Shown: in pieces, positions 50,219-58,215 of the stretch
Layout: each line of letters begins with the position of its first letter
Position numbering within the stretch: the stretch's first letter is position 1
Source: Palsa-504 sp963742795
Lineage (GTDB): Bacteria; Actinomycetota; Actinomycetes; Streptosporangiales; Streptosporangiaceae
DNA length: 64,000 nt
Direction of reading: 5' to 3'
Assembly: GCA_963742795.1 (NCBI GenBank)
Contig: CAVUNL010000002.1
Coordinates: forward strand, 124,001-188,000
The notes under the pieces: model-generated
Database searches by the model: none
Told to the model about the DNA's origin: nothing
The model's input: only the letters and a program-made list of their open reading frames with translations
Made by a program: the position numbers and the translations under genes

Positions 50219-51365
50219 CTGGCGGGGCCGGGTGAGACCAGGGCGGCCGATCCTCTAGACCGCCGGGCCACATACCCGCGGCGGCGGCGAGGGCGGCCAG
50301 ACCCGCGGGCGTGGCCACGATGCCGGCGATGACGAGCCAGGCCATCGGGTTCGCGAGGTTGAAGGTCCAGCCAACGCCGAAGCGCGCGCCGACCAGAATG
50401 GCGGGGTCATCGCGGTTGACGTAGATCAGCCCGGCTTTCCAGAACCGGTCGTCATCCCGGTCGACCCCCGCCGCCGGACCGTAGCCGCCGCGGCCGCCGT
50501 CGCCGTCGCTCGGCAGCCGGGATCCGCCTTGGCCTACGCGGAAGGTGACCACGGTCAGGACGAGCAGGCCGACCGCGAACGGCAAGACGGGCAGGGCCGA
50601 ACCGACGCCAGAGAGCCGGTAGACCCCCCAGTTCCGCAAGGCGGCCAGCAGCAGGGTTAGGTCCACCAGCGCGAGGAGGGTCAGAAAGGCCCGGGTGCAG
50701 GCGGCCAGGAATCTGCGGTAGCGGCGGGTCGAACCCGCCGCGTCGGCGGCCTCGATGTCCGGGCGGGAGCGGTAGACGATCAGCATCAGCCCGGTCCACA
50801 AGACGGTGACGTAGATCTGGGCGGTCACGATGGCGAACACGGAGACGACCGACTTGGGCACCAGGTGACCTCCGGCGGTCACGCGGGCGGGCAGGTCCGG
50901 GTAGCGGAGCGTGCCGACCAGGACGGTCACCGCGATCACGGCCAGGGCTGGGATCAGCCAGCGCACCGGGAAGCGGGGCGGATCGGTCCGCCAACTGGTA
51001 TCGGTGGCCACCACCTGCCGGTGTCCGGCGTACCAGCGTTCGGCCTGCTTGACTGCGGCGATCCGGTTCCGCGCGATCAGATAGCAGCCGAAGTCGGCGG
51101 CTAGCTCGAGCAGCAGGATGATCCTGCTCAGCCACCACGATCCGTGGTCCCGGAGCAGGACCACGAGGATGATGCAGCAGGCGCCGATGACCGCGGTCCG
51201 CTCGTAGTAGGCGCGCCGCTCGTCCCGGATGACGGTCGCGTTGGCCCGTTCGGGCGGGACGCGGACGCCGAACGGCACGGTCGGCCGGGTGATGGCCGGT
51301 GCGAGGCACATGGTCGCCGCAAAGAACGACACGATGACCTCTCCGGACAGGCTGCCGGTGGTCAT
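50160..51365 (-). CDS. Multi-pass membrane protein, DUF1648/DUF5808 type
   Basis: A 401-residue protein with about seven or eight hydrophobic segments. LRYPDLPARVTAGGHLVPKS (about 193-212) is DUF1648-like, and the C-terminal FWKAGLIYVNRDDPAILVGA with GVGWTFNLANP is the DUF5808 signature. Such proteins often sit beside YtrA-type GntR regulators in cell-envelope stress operons. The start overlaps the GntR gene stop (ATGA). Its exact role is unknown. Confidence 0.85.
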   Translation of the reverse strand: MTTGSLSGEVIVSFFAATMCLAPAITRPTVPFGVRVPPERANATVIRDERRAYYERTAVIGACCIILVVLLRDHGSWWLSRIILLLELAADFGCYLIARNRIAAVKQAERWYAGHRQVVATDTSWRTDPPRFPVRWLIPALAVIAVTVLVGTLRYPDLPARVTAGGHLVPKSVVSVFAIVTAQIYVTVLWTGLMLIVYRSRPDIEAADAAGSTRRYRRFLAACTRAFLTLLALVDLTLLLAALRNWGVYRLSGVGSALPVLPFAVGLLVLTVVTFRVGQGGSRLPSDGDGGRGGYGPAAGVDRDDDRFWKAGLIYVNRDDPAILVGARFGVGWTFNLANPMAWLVIAGIVATPAGLAALAAAAGMWPGGLEDRPPWSHPAPPASRPYRIPPRQQGSPRYRD

Positions 51366-51787
51366 GGCTGGCCTACCGGTGCAGGGCCGGACTCGCCGTC
51401 GACCGGAAAGGTGAAGGCGGCGATGGCCTCCCGGCAGTGCCGCACGATGTCCTCGGCGGGCAGGCCCTGGGCCGCGGCCTCGGCCAGCAGCGTCTGCAGC
51501 CGGACCGCCCAGTCGTCGGCCCAGTCCGGGCGGGGCGGCCCGCTGCCGGCGTCGCGCTGCACCACCGCGCCGGACTTGCGGCTGAGCCGCAGCAGGCCTT
51601 CCTGGCGGAGCAGGTCGTAGCTCTTGTTCACGGTGTGGAAGTTGACGCCCAGGTCGACCGCGAGCTGCCGGGTGGAGGGCAGGCCGGAACCGGCGGGCTG
51701 GCGACCGCCGGCGATGGCCTCGACGATCCGGTCCCTGATCTGCTGGTAGATAGGTACCGGGCCGTCCGGTTCGATGCTGAGCAGCAT
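51362..51787 (-). CDS. GntR-family (YtrA type) transcriptional regulator
   Basis: A 141-residue regulator with the winged helix in the N-terminal half (PIYQQIRDRIVEAIAGG; LPSTRQLAVDLGVNFHTVNK; YDLLRQEGLLRLSRKSGAVV) and a short helical C-terminal domain, the size and form of the YtrA subfamily. It lies inside the operon it probably represses; the palindrome at 53918-53934 in front of the first gene is the likely operator. Six bases separate it from the upstream gene. Confidence 0.92.
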   Translation of the reverse strand: MLLSIEPDGPVPIYQQIRDRIVEAIAGGRQPAGSGLPSTRQLAVDLGVNFHTVNKSYDLLRQEGLLRLSRKSGAVVQRDAGSGPPRPDWADDWAVRLQTLLAEAAAQGLPAEDIVRHCREAIAAFTFPVDGESGPAPVGQP

Positions 51788-51793
51788 GCGCCC

Positions 51794-52087
51794 TCACTCG
51801 CGCCGGAGGGTGATCCACAGGTCGGGCTTGATGATCGCGGCCAGCATCAGTGGCCAGTACCGCGCGCTGTGGCAGAAAAAGCGGATGTCCTGCTCGTCGG
51901 AGGCGTCGAAGGACCGTTCAGGACTGCCGAACCGGCCGTACCGCTTGACGTGCAGCGTGTGGTGCCCGCGCTCGACCGTCTCCTTCCGGTCAATCGAGCC
52001 GGCCGCGGTGCCGTCGATCAGGATCTGCCATTTCCCGCGGTCGGTGAGGTAGGCCCAGGTCCAGGTCAGCTGGAGGGTCGCGGTCAT
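51794..52087 (-). CDS. Hypothetical protein in the GntR-ABC operon
   Basis: A 97-residue protein with alternating polar/hydrophobic strands (LQLTWTWAYLTDRGKWQILI; RGHHTLHVKRYGRFGSPERS), suggesting a small beta-sandwich, and a hydrophobic patch near the end (YWPLMLAAIIKPDLWITLRR). The start overlaps the permease stop (ATGA). I do not recognise it; position suggests a small accessory to the exporter. Confidence 0.75.
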   Translation of the reverse strand: MTATLQLTWTWAYLTDRGKWQILIDGTAAGSIDRKETVERGHHTLHVKRYGRFGSPERSFDASDEQDIRFFCHSARYWPLMLAAIIKPDLWITLRRE

Positions 52088-52866
52088 GATGCTCCCCGGA
52101 CTCGGTAACTGCCACTGGTCGGCTTGGTGCCGGTGATCAGGCGCTCACGGTCGAACACCTGGGCTACGGCGAAGCAGGCCAGGGCGTCGACGACCAGAAG
52201 GCCGCCCGCGAACGCGGCGACCACGGTGAGCGTCGGGCTTATGACGTTGAACGACATGAGCGCGGTCACCGCGACCGGCGGCAAGCTGGCCAGGATACTG
52301 AGCTGCTGGGCGACGCGGGTGTCGGAGGATCGCGCGGAGATGGCCAGGCCCGCCCAGATCGCCCAGGCGGCCAGCAGCGGGATAAAGATCAGCGCGGCGG
52401 GCAGCTGGGGCGCGTGCAGCACGGCCGTAGCCACCGCCGGCTGGGCCGCGAACTGGGTGATCGCCACGAAGACGCCGAAGATCAGGTACGACACGCCGAT
52501 CGCGGGCACGAAGATCGCCGCGGCCTTGCCGAGCAGGAATTCCACCCGGCTGATCGGCGTGGTCAGCACCGGCTCGAGCGTGCCCTGCTCGCGTTCCCCG
52601 ACCACCGCGTACGCGCTCAGGATCGAGGGCACGAAGACCGGGATCAGCAGCGGCAGGAACAGCCCGGTCTCGACCCGCCGCTGCAGTACCGTGCTCACCG
52701 CGGAAGCCTTGATCGCGAGGATTTGCGCGGTGGGACTGATGAGGAAAATGAGCGGCAAGATGGACGCGGTGACGAGGATGAACCGGTTGCGACGGAACTC
52801 CGCGAGTTCCTTGCGGATGACGGCCCCGATGCGGGTCGCGCTCATGGTCATCGTGTCTGTGCTCAT
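52084..52866 (-). CDS. ABC-2-type transporter permease
   Basis: The 260-residue permease has six hydrophobic segments. KELAEFRRNRFILVTASILP begins the first, and YAVVGEREQGTLEPVLTTPI (about 89-108) is the cytoplasmic E-R-E-x-G-T-L-E motif of ABC-2 exporters such as NatB. It overlaps the ATPase gene by ATGA and forms the exporter with it. The substrate is unknown; related systems export ions, antibiotics or lipids. Confidence 0.92.
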   Translation of the reverse strand: MSTDTMTMSATRIGAVIRKELAEFRRNRFILVTASILPLIFLISPTAQILAIKASAVSTVLQRRVETGLFLPLLIPVFVPSILSAYAVVGEREQGTLEPVLTTPISRVEFLLGKAAAIFVPAIGVSYLIFGVFVAITQFAAQPAVATAVLHAPQLPAALIFIPLLAAWAIWAGLAISARSSDTRVAQQLSILASLPPVAVTALMSFNVISPTLTVVAAFAGGLLVVDALACFAVAQVFDRERLITGTKPTSGSYRVRGAS

Positions 52867-53876
52867 TCTGTCTGGCCCTTCGAGTCCTCGACCAGTTCGA
52901 GGTAGACGTCCTCCAAGGTGTGCTTCGATTCGGCGATCGATAGCACGTCGGCCCCGGCGGCGACCAGGGCCCGGGTCACCGCCGGCGCGGCCTTAGCCGG
53001 ATCGGAGACGGTCACGAGGTAACCGGCCGGGGTACCCGGGTCGGCGGCCTGCCAGCCCTGCACCGCTGGCAGGCCGGCGAAAACCTGATCGGGGTGGGCC
53101 AGCGGCGCCGCCGTGCTGATCGCCAGCGACCGGTTGAACAGCGTCTGGCGCAGTTCGTCGGGGCGGCCGATGGTGAGCAGGTGAGTGTTCATGATGGCCA
53201 CCCGGTCGCACAGCCGCTCCGCTTCATCCAGCCGGTGGGTGGTGAGGAAGACGGTGACCCCGCGGTCGCGCAGCGCGGTGAGCATGACGTTCACATCGTG
53301 CGCGGCCACCGGGTCCAGCCCGGAGGTCGGCTCGTCCAGGAACATGACCTGCGGGTCATTCAGCAGGGTGCGGGCTAGCGCCGCGCGCTGGCGCAGGCCC
53401 TTGGACAGGTTCCCGGCGAAGTCATGGGCTCGGTCAGTGAGGCCGACCGCCGCCAGGGCCTCGGCGATCCGCTGCTCGCGCCGCGGCAGGCCGTACAGCC
53501 GGGCGAAGTACTCCAGGTTCTCGGTGACCGTCAGCCGGCGGTACAGGCCGGGGGCTTCGGGCATGATCGAGATGCGCTGGCGGATCTCCTCGGCGTTAGC
53601 CGAGTCCAGCGGGAGCCCAGCGACCATGGCGGATCCCGCGGTCGGCGCGATCAGCGTGCCGAGGATCCGCACCGTCGTGGTCTTGCCCGCGCCGTTGGGG
53701 CCCAGGAAGCCGAACACCTCGCCGCGCGCCACGCTGAACGACACGTCGGCCACGGCGGTCCGCGAACCGAAGACCTTGGTCAGGTGGCTGACCTCGATTG
53801 CCGTGGGCCCCGCCGGGACTGCCCTGGGCGGCCCCGCCCGGGTCGGGCTCGCGGATGATCCAGACATTGCGCTCAT
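52863..53876 (-). CDS. ABC transporter ATP-binding protein (ABC-2 exporter)
   Basis: A 337-residue ATPase, first gene of the GntR operon. Walker A is GPNGAGKTT, the Q loop is RISIMPEAPGLYRRLT, the signature is LSKGLRQRAALARTL, Walker B is VMFLDEPTSGLDP and the H loop is VFLTTHRLDEAE. A C-terminal extension (about 245-330) resembles the regulatory domain of DrrA/CcmA-type proteins. ATG 53876 is chosen because GGGGGAG lies five bases upstream; an upstream in-frame start at 53912 lies closer to the operator. Confidence 0.93.
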   Translation of the reverse strand: MSAMSGSSASPTRAGPPRAVPAGPTAIEVSHLTKVFGSRTAVADVSFSVARGEVFGFLGPNGAGKTTTVRILGTLIAPTAGSAMVAGLPLDSANAEEIRQRISIMPEAPGLYRRLTVTENLEYFARLYGLPRREQRIAEALAAVGLTDRAHDFAGNLSKGLRQRAALARTLLNDPQVMFLDEPTSGLDPVAAHDVNVMLTALRDRGVTVFLTTHRLDEAERLCDRVAIMNTHLLTIGRPDELRQTLFNRSLAISTAAPLAHPDQVFAGLPAVQGWQAADPGTPAGYLVTVSDPAKAAPAVTRALVAAGADVLSIAESKHTLEDVYLELVEDSKGQTE

Positions 53877-53913
53877 CGCATCTCCCCCGAGATCGTCTGA
53901 TGGGCTGGGCAAT

Positions 53914-53934
53914 ATTCTAGTTCTTATAGAACTA
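53914..53934 (-). promoter_or_regulatory. GntR-type operator overlapping the exporter promoter
   Basis: TAGTTC / TTATA / GAACTA (53918-53934) is a perfect inverted repeat with 6-bp arms. On the minus strand the overlapping hexamer TAGAAT (53919-53914) is a good -10 element, so a bound repressor would block the promoter. It lies 38 bp in front of the first start of the operon that contains the YtrA-type regulator. Confidence 0.6.
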
Positions 53935-54049
53935 ATGGCACAAGGAGGGGAGGGGCGGGGAGGCGCGGAGGCGGAGCTTGCGCGGGCGGGCCGGTATCGC
54001 GGGACAGCCGCCGACGGGGAACGGGAGGCGCGGGCGATAGCGTGCTGGC

Positions 54050-55042
54050 ATGGAGCACGCCAGACTCGGCCGGACCGGCCTGCAGGTCTCCAGGCTCTGC
54101 CTGGGGACGATGACCTTCGGACTGCAAAGCGACGAGAGCACGGCGGTCGCGATCCTCGACCGGGCCGCCGACGAGGGCATCGACTTTCTCGATTCCTCCG
54201 ACGCGTATCCGCTGGGCGGGGACCTGAGCACGCGGGGAATCACTGAGGAGATCCTCGGCCGCTGGCTGCGGGGCAAGCGGGACCGGTTCATCGTGGCCAC
54301 CAAGTGCTTCGCCCCGACCGGCCCGGCGCCATTTGACGCCGGCAACTCCCGCAAGCACATCATGGCGGCTGTCAACGCCTCCCTGAGGCGTCTGCAGACC
54401 GACTACATCGACCTGTACCAGCTGCACGGGTACGACCGGGCGACGCCGATCGACGAGACCCTGGGCACGCTGGACGATCTCGTCCACTCCGGCAAGGTCC
54501 GGTACACCGGCTGCTCGAACTTCCTGACCTACCAGCTGGTACGGGCGGTCGGCCGGAGCGAGACGCTCGGGCTGACCCGGCTGGACAGCGTGCAGCCTCG
54601 CTACAACCTGCTCTTCCGCCAGATCGAACGGGAAATGCTCCCGTTCTGCCTCGAGGACGGCGTGGGCGTCATCCCCTATAACCCGATCGCGGGCGGCCTT
54701 TTGTCGGGCAAGCACTCGCGGTCCGCGCCGCCTGCCGAGGGAACCCGCTTCACCCTCGGTACCGCCGGCGGGATGTACCAAGACCGGTACTGGCGCGAAC
54801 GGGAGTTCGGCACCGTGGACGAGCTCGGCCAGCTCGCGGAGAAAGCCGGGATCAACCTGGTTACCCTCGCGGTCGCCTGGGTGCTGGCGAATCCGGCCGT
54901 CACCGCGCCGATCATCGGAGCCAGCAGGCCCGATCAGCTCCAGGCAAGCCTGGCGGCCGCCGATCTCGTCCTCGACGGCGACCTGAAGCGGCAGCTCGAC
55001 GAGCTCACGCACCAGTACCGCATGGGAGACGATCCCCGGTAA
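54050..55042 (+). CDS. Aldo/keto reductase
   Basis: A 330-residue (beta/alpha)8 NADPH-dependent oxidoreductase. It starts ARLGRTGLQVSRLCLGTMTF; the catalytic tetrad is seen as Asp in DSSDAYP (with Tyr), Lys in FIVATKCFAP and His in LYQLHGYDRATP. NADPH-site residues are in the C-terminal VTAPIIGASRPDQLQASLAA. It resembles the Tas/YajO-type group; substrate unknown. A bidirectional hairpin separates it from the convergent kelch gene. Confidence 0.92.
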   Translation: MEHARLGRTGLQVSRLCLGTMTFGLQSDESTAVAILDRAADEGIDFLDSSDAYPLGGDLSTRGITEEILGRWLRGKRDRFIVATKCFAPTGPAPFDAGNSRKHIMAAVNASLRRLQTDYIDLYQLHGYDRATPIDETLGTLDDLVHSGKVRYTGCSNFLTYQLVRAVGRSETLGLTRLDSVQPRYNLLFRQIEREMLPFCLEDGVGVIPYNPIAGGLLSGKHSRSAPPAEGTRFTLGTAGGMYQDRYWREREFGTVDELGQLAEKAGINLVTLAVAWVLANPAVTAPIIGASRPDQLQASLAAADLVLDGDLKRQLDELTHQYRMGDDPR

Positions 55043-55070
55043 CCCGCTGGCCCGGGGGACGGGGCAAAGA

Positions 55071-55107
55071 AGCTCCCTGGACGCCGGGATTCGGCGTCCA
55101 GGGAGCT
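55071..55107. terminator. Bidirectional terminator hairpin
   Basis: AGCTCCCTGGACGCC (55071-55085) and GGCGTCCAGGGAGCT (55093-55107) form a perfect 15-bp stem with a 7-nt loop, between the stops of two convergent genes. Confidence 0.8.
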
Positions 55108-55131
55108 GCGCCGGGTGGACCGGCTGCCGGG

Positions 55132-56517
55132 TCAGGACACCCGGACCTCGACCTCGCGGGAGGCGATGCCGTTGGCCACGACGCGCAGGTCGTAGCGGCC
55201 GTGGGCGAGGCCGGCCGGGACCGTGAACCGGGTGTGCACGCGGCGGTGACCGGTGGCCACGGCCATGGTGCTGTGGTCGAACGTCCGGCAGTAGTGCACC
55301 CGCCCGTCCTCGCTGACCAGCCGGACGAGCGGGTAGTTCGTGGCCATGGTCGCGTCGTCGCCGTAGGCCACGGCCTGGGTCATGCCGTTGAACCGCTCGC
55401 CGTGGATGACGTAGGAGTGGCCGGGGTGCAGGTCGCGCGGGTGTTCGGTGACGTGCGGGCGCCATTCGTCGTCGGCCTCGCCGACCGGGGTGTAGATCTC
55501 CATGGCCGGGGTCTCGGCGCTGAACAGGACCTGGCCGGTGGGCAGGACCAGCATCCGCCCGTCGTAGACTTTGCCGCCCGCGTTGGCGGGGGCGGGCGCG
55601 GGGTCGAGCAGCTTGCCGTCGAACTCGAAGAACTGGCCGTTCTGGGCGTAGCCGCCGGTGTTCGGCGCGGTGCCCGCGACGCACAGGACGTGGCCGTTGG
55701 GGAGCACGCAGCCCGGCGCGTCGTTGGCCTTCAGCGGCGTGCCCGGCGAGCTGTCGGGGAAGTCGGGACCCGCGGTCCAGGTCCCGGGCGCGGCGGGGTC
55801 GGGATCCGGGCGGTAGACCGCGGTGTGGCCGTCGGCTCCGACCTGGAACGCCGTGCCATCCGGCCGGAGCAGGCAGGGACCGATCTCGATCGAGAAGTTG
55901 GTCTCGATCAGCGATAGCGGGGTCTGCCCGGCGCTCACCCAGGCGTCGGCGGCGATCAGGTACTTCTCGGCGTACGGCGGGTTGGAATTCTCCGGGGCCA
56001 GGACCGTGTCGTCGGGCATGAGGGTGAAGCCCTCTTCGGAGCTCGAGTCGGCCTTGGCGGCGCCCGGCGACCAGGTGCCGGTCTCCGGGTCGTAGATGGC
56101 GGTCCTGGTGTCATCGATCGAGCCCAGCAGGACCCGGCCGTCCGGCAGCACGCAGCAGGGCGCGTCGCCGATGTGGGTCCATCCGGGCGTGCTGGCCGGC
56201 TGCCAGGTATTGGCGACCGGGTCGTAGGTCTCGACGCGGTTCCAGTCGACGCCGACCGAGCCGCCGTTGTACTCGCCGCCGGCGACGAAGACCCGCCCGT
56301 CGGCGAGCACCGCGGAGGCGTAGTACAGGCGCGCGTCGATCATCGGGGCCAGCGGCGACCACGTGCCGTTCGCGTAGTCACCCCATTCGTCGGGCGTCAG
56401 GCGCCACCAGGCGGTGCCGTTCGACTCCTGGCACATCACCGTTCCGTCGGTGAGCAGGAGCATGGTGCTGGCGTTGAAGGCGGGCTGGTTGGCAAGCGGC
56501 TGCCATGATCCGGGCAT
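55132..56517 (-). CDS. Kelch/galactose-oxidase-like beta-propeller protein
   Basis: The 461-residue protein has kelch-type repeats: ASAVLADGRVFVAGGEYNGG, VETYDPVANTWQPAS, VLPDGRVLLGS, AIYDPETGTWSPG, VLPNGHVLCVAG and MLVLPTGQVLFSA. The C-terminal 110 residues (PGHSYVIHGERFNGMTQAVA; HTRFTVPAGLAHGRYDLRVV) form the Ig-like domain of galactose oxidase (DUF1929 type). The copper ligands and the Tyr-Cys cofactor pair are not evident, and no signal peptide is seen, so oxidase activity is doubtful. The ribosome binding site is inside a long hairpin. Confidence 0.87.
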   Translation of the reverse strand: MPGSWQPLANQPAFNASTMLLLTDGTVMCQESNGTAWWRLTPDEWGDYANGTWSPLAPMIDARLYYASAVLADGRVFVAGGEYNGGSVGVDWNRVETYDPVANTWQPASTPGWTHIGDAPCCVLPDGRVLLGSIDDTRTAIYDPETGTWSPGAAKADSSSEEGFTLMPDDTVLAPENSNPPYAEKYLIAADAWVSAGQTPLSLIETNFSIEIGPCLLRPDGTAFQVGADGHTAVYRPDPDPAAPGTWTAGPDFPDSSPGTPLKANDAPGCVLPNGHVLCVAGTAPNTGGYAQNGQFFEFDGKLLDPAPAPANAGGKVYDGRMLVLPTGQVLFSAETPAMEIYTPVGEADDEWRPHVTEHPRDLHPGHSYVIHGERFNGMTQAVAYGDDATMATNYPLVRLVSEDGRVHYCRTFDHSTMAVATGHRRVHTRFTVPAGLAHGRYDLRVVANGIASREVEVRVS

Positions 56518-56522
56518 GTCTG

Positions 56523-56572
56523 GGCCTCCCCGTTTTGATGAGCGTGGTCGCTCATCAAAGCGGGGGAAGGCC
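56523..56572 (-). promoter_or_regulatory. Leader hairpin that covers the ribosome binding site
   Basis: On the minus strand GGCCTTCCCCCGC (56572-56560) and TTTGATGAGCG (56559-56549) pair, across a 4-nt loop, with CGCTCATCAAA (56544-56534) and ACGGGGAGGCC (56533-56523). The inner 11 bp are perfect; the outer part has a mismatch and bulges. The Shine-Dalgarno GGGGAGG (56531-56525), seven bases before the ATG at 56517, is in the 3' arm. Confidence 0.6.
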
Positions 56573-56633
56573 GGGCCAGCTTGATACGGTACCGGGGCAC
56601 GAACCACGGTCCGTTCGGTAAAAATTAGGACAG

Positions 56634-58060
56634 TCACCAGAGCGGCGGGTGCCGGTCCTTCCAGGGGCGGGCCTGCTCCAGCTGGGCGGACAGGGAGATC
56701 AGGGGGCCCTCGTCGCCCATCCGGCCGGCCAGCATCACGCCGATCGGCAGGCCTTCGGCGGACCAGTGCAGCGGGACGTTGACCGCGGGCAGGCCCGAGA
56801 CGTTGTAGATCGCGGTCCACGGGGTGAACCGCTTCTGCCGCTCGAAGTTCTCCGCCGGGTCGACCTCGTCGAAGTAGCCGACCGGCACCGGCGGCCGGGC
56901 CAGCGTCGGGGTGAGGATCGCGTCGTAGGCGGCGAGCGCGGCGATCGCCGGGCGGGTGACGAACTGCAGGTAGGCCTGGGCGAAGATGAAATCGGGCGCG
57001 GCGGTGGCGCGGCCGCGCTCGCGCAGGTAGCGGGTCAGCGGCAGCAGCACGTGCTCCTGGGCCGGATCCACCGGGGTCAGCGTCGCGTAGGCGTAGTAGA
57101 TGATCTCGAAGAACGGCACGATGTCATCGCCCAGCGGCATGGCGACGTCCTCGACCTCGTGGCCGAGGCTGGCCAGCAGGCGGCTCGCGTCCTCGTAGGC
57201 GGCCACGCAGTCCGGGTGGACCTCCACGCCGGGTACCGGGGCCTGCAGGGTACGGCCGATCCGAGAGCCCGGCCCGGCGGACGGCTGGCGTAGCCCAGGA
57301 AAGTCCCGCCGGGCGGCAGCGGCGGCTGGGTGTACATGTCGCCGGGGTAGTTGCCCGTCATCACGTCGAGCAGCAGCGCGGCGTCGGCCACGGTCCTGGT
57401 CAGCGGGCCGTCGATCCCGAAACCGAGCAGGTCGGGGACGAGCGGGCCGCCGGAGATGCGGCCGCGGGACGCCTTGATCCCGAACAGCCCGCACACGCTG
57501 GAGGGGATGCGGATGGACCCGGCGCCGTCGCTGCCCTGGGCGGCCGGGGCCAGGCCCGCGGACACCGCGGCGGCCGCGCCGCCGCTCGACCCGCCCGCGG
57601 ACCGGGACAGGTCCCACGGGGTCCGGGCGGGCGGCCCGATCTTGGTCTCGGTGTAGCACGGCAGGCCGAACTCGGGCGTGGACGTCTTGCCGGTGATGAC
57701 CACGCCGGCGTCCTTGAGCCGGGTCACGACGTAGTCGTCGCCCTGGGGCACGTTGTTCTCGTACGCGAGCGAGCCGAACGTCTGCCGCACGCCCGCGACC
57801 TGATTCAGGTCCTTGATCGGGATCGGCACGCCGGTCAGCGGCGGCAGGTCGGCGGGATCGGCGGCCCGGGTGACGGCCTTCTCGGCGGTGAGCGCCTGCT
57901 CGGCGGCCAGTTCGGGGGTGACGGTGTAGAACGCGCCGACCTGGTCGTTGAGCTCGGCCGTGCGGCGTAGATAATGGTCGGTGACGGCGACCGGCGACAC
58001 GTCCTTCGCGCGGATCGCCGCGGCCAGCTCGATCGCGGTGAGCTCGTGAATCTGGGTCAT
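56634..58060 (-). pseudogene. Amidase-signature-family hydrolase, frameshifted
   Basis: Begins at ATG 58060 (TQIHELTAIELAAAIRAKDV). The Ser-Ser-Lys triad region is intact: Lys in GVPIPIKDLNQVAG and the Ser pair in SAGGSSGGAAAAVSAGLAPA with GSDGAGSIRIPSS. At about 57270-57290 the frame breaks after TFLGYASRPPG; a -1 shift gives RIGRTLQAPVPGVEVHPDCV and the rest to 56634. Joined, it is about 475 residues, normal for the family (6-aminohexanoate/glutamyl amidase-like). All catalytic parts are present, so a one-base error may be the only defect. Confidence 0.85.
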
Positions 58061-58215
58061 GGTGGAGATGCTAGACCACTCACGCGCCGGGACGTTCGGC
58101 GTGTTATCGGGACCAATGGCCTGCTTTAAACGGGCCGGAGCGGGCACAATCGTGGTAGTACGGAGCTTTGCGCTGAGTCCTAACGCAGTTACGCTCAGGT
58201 AGTAGGTGAGAGCTG

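Noticed and set aside
55132..56517. Calling the kelch protein a galactose oxidase
   Set aside because: The propeller and C-terminal domain fit, but the copper ligands and the Tyr-Cys cofactor residues are not apparent.
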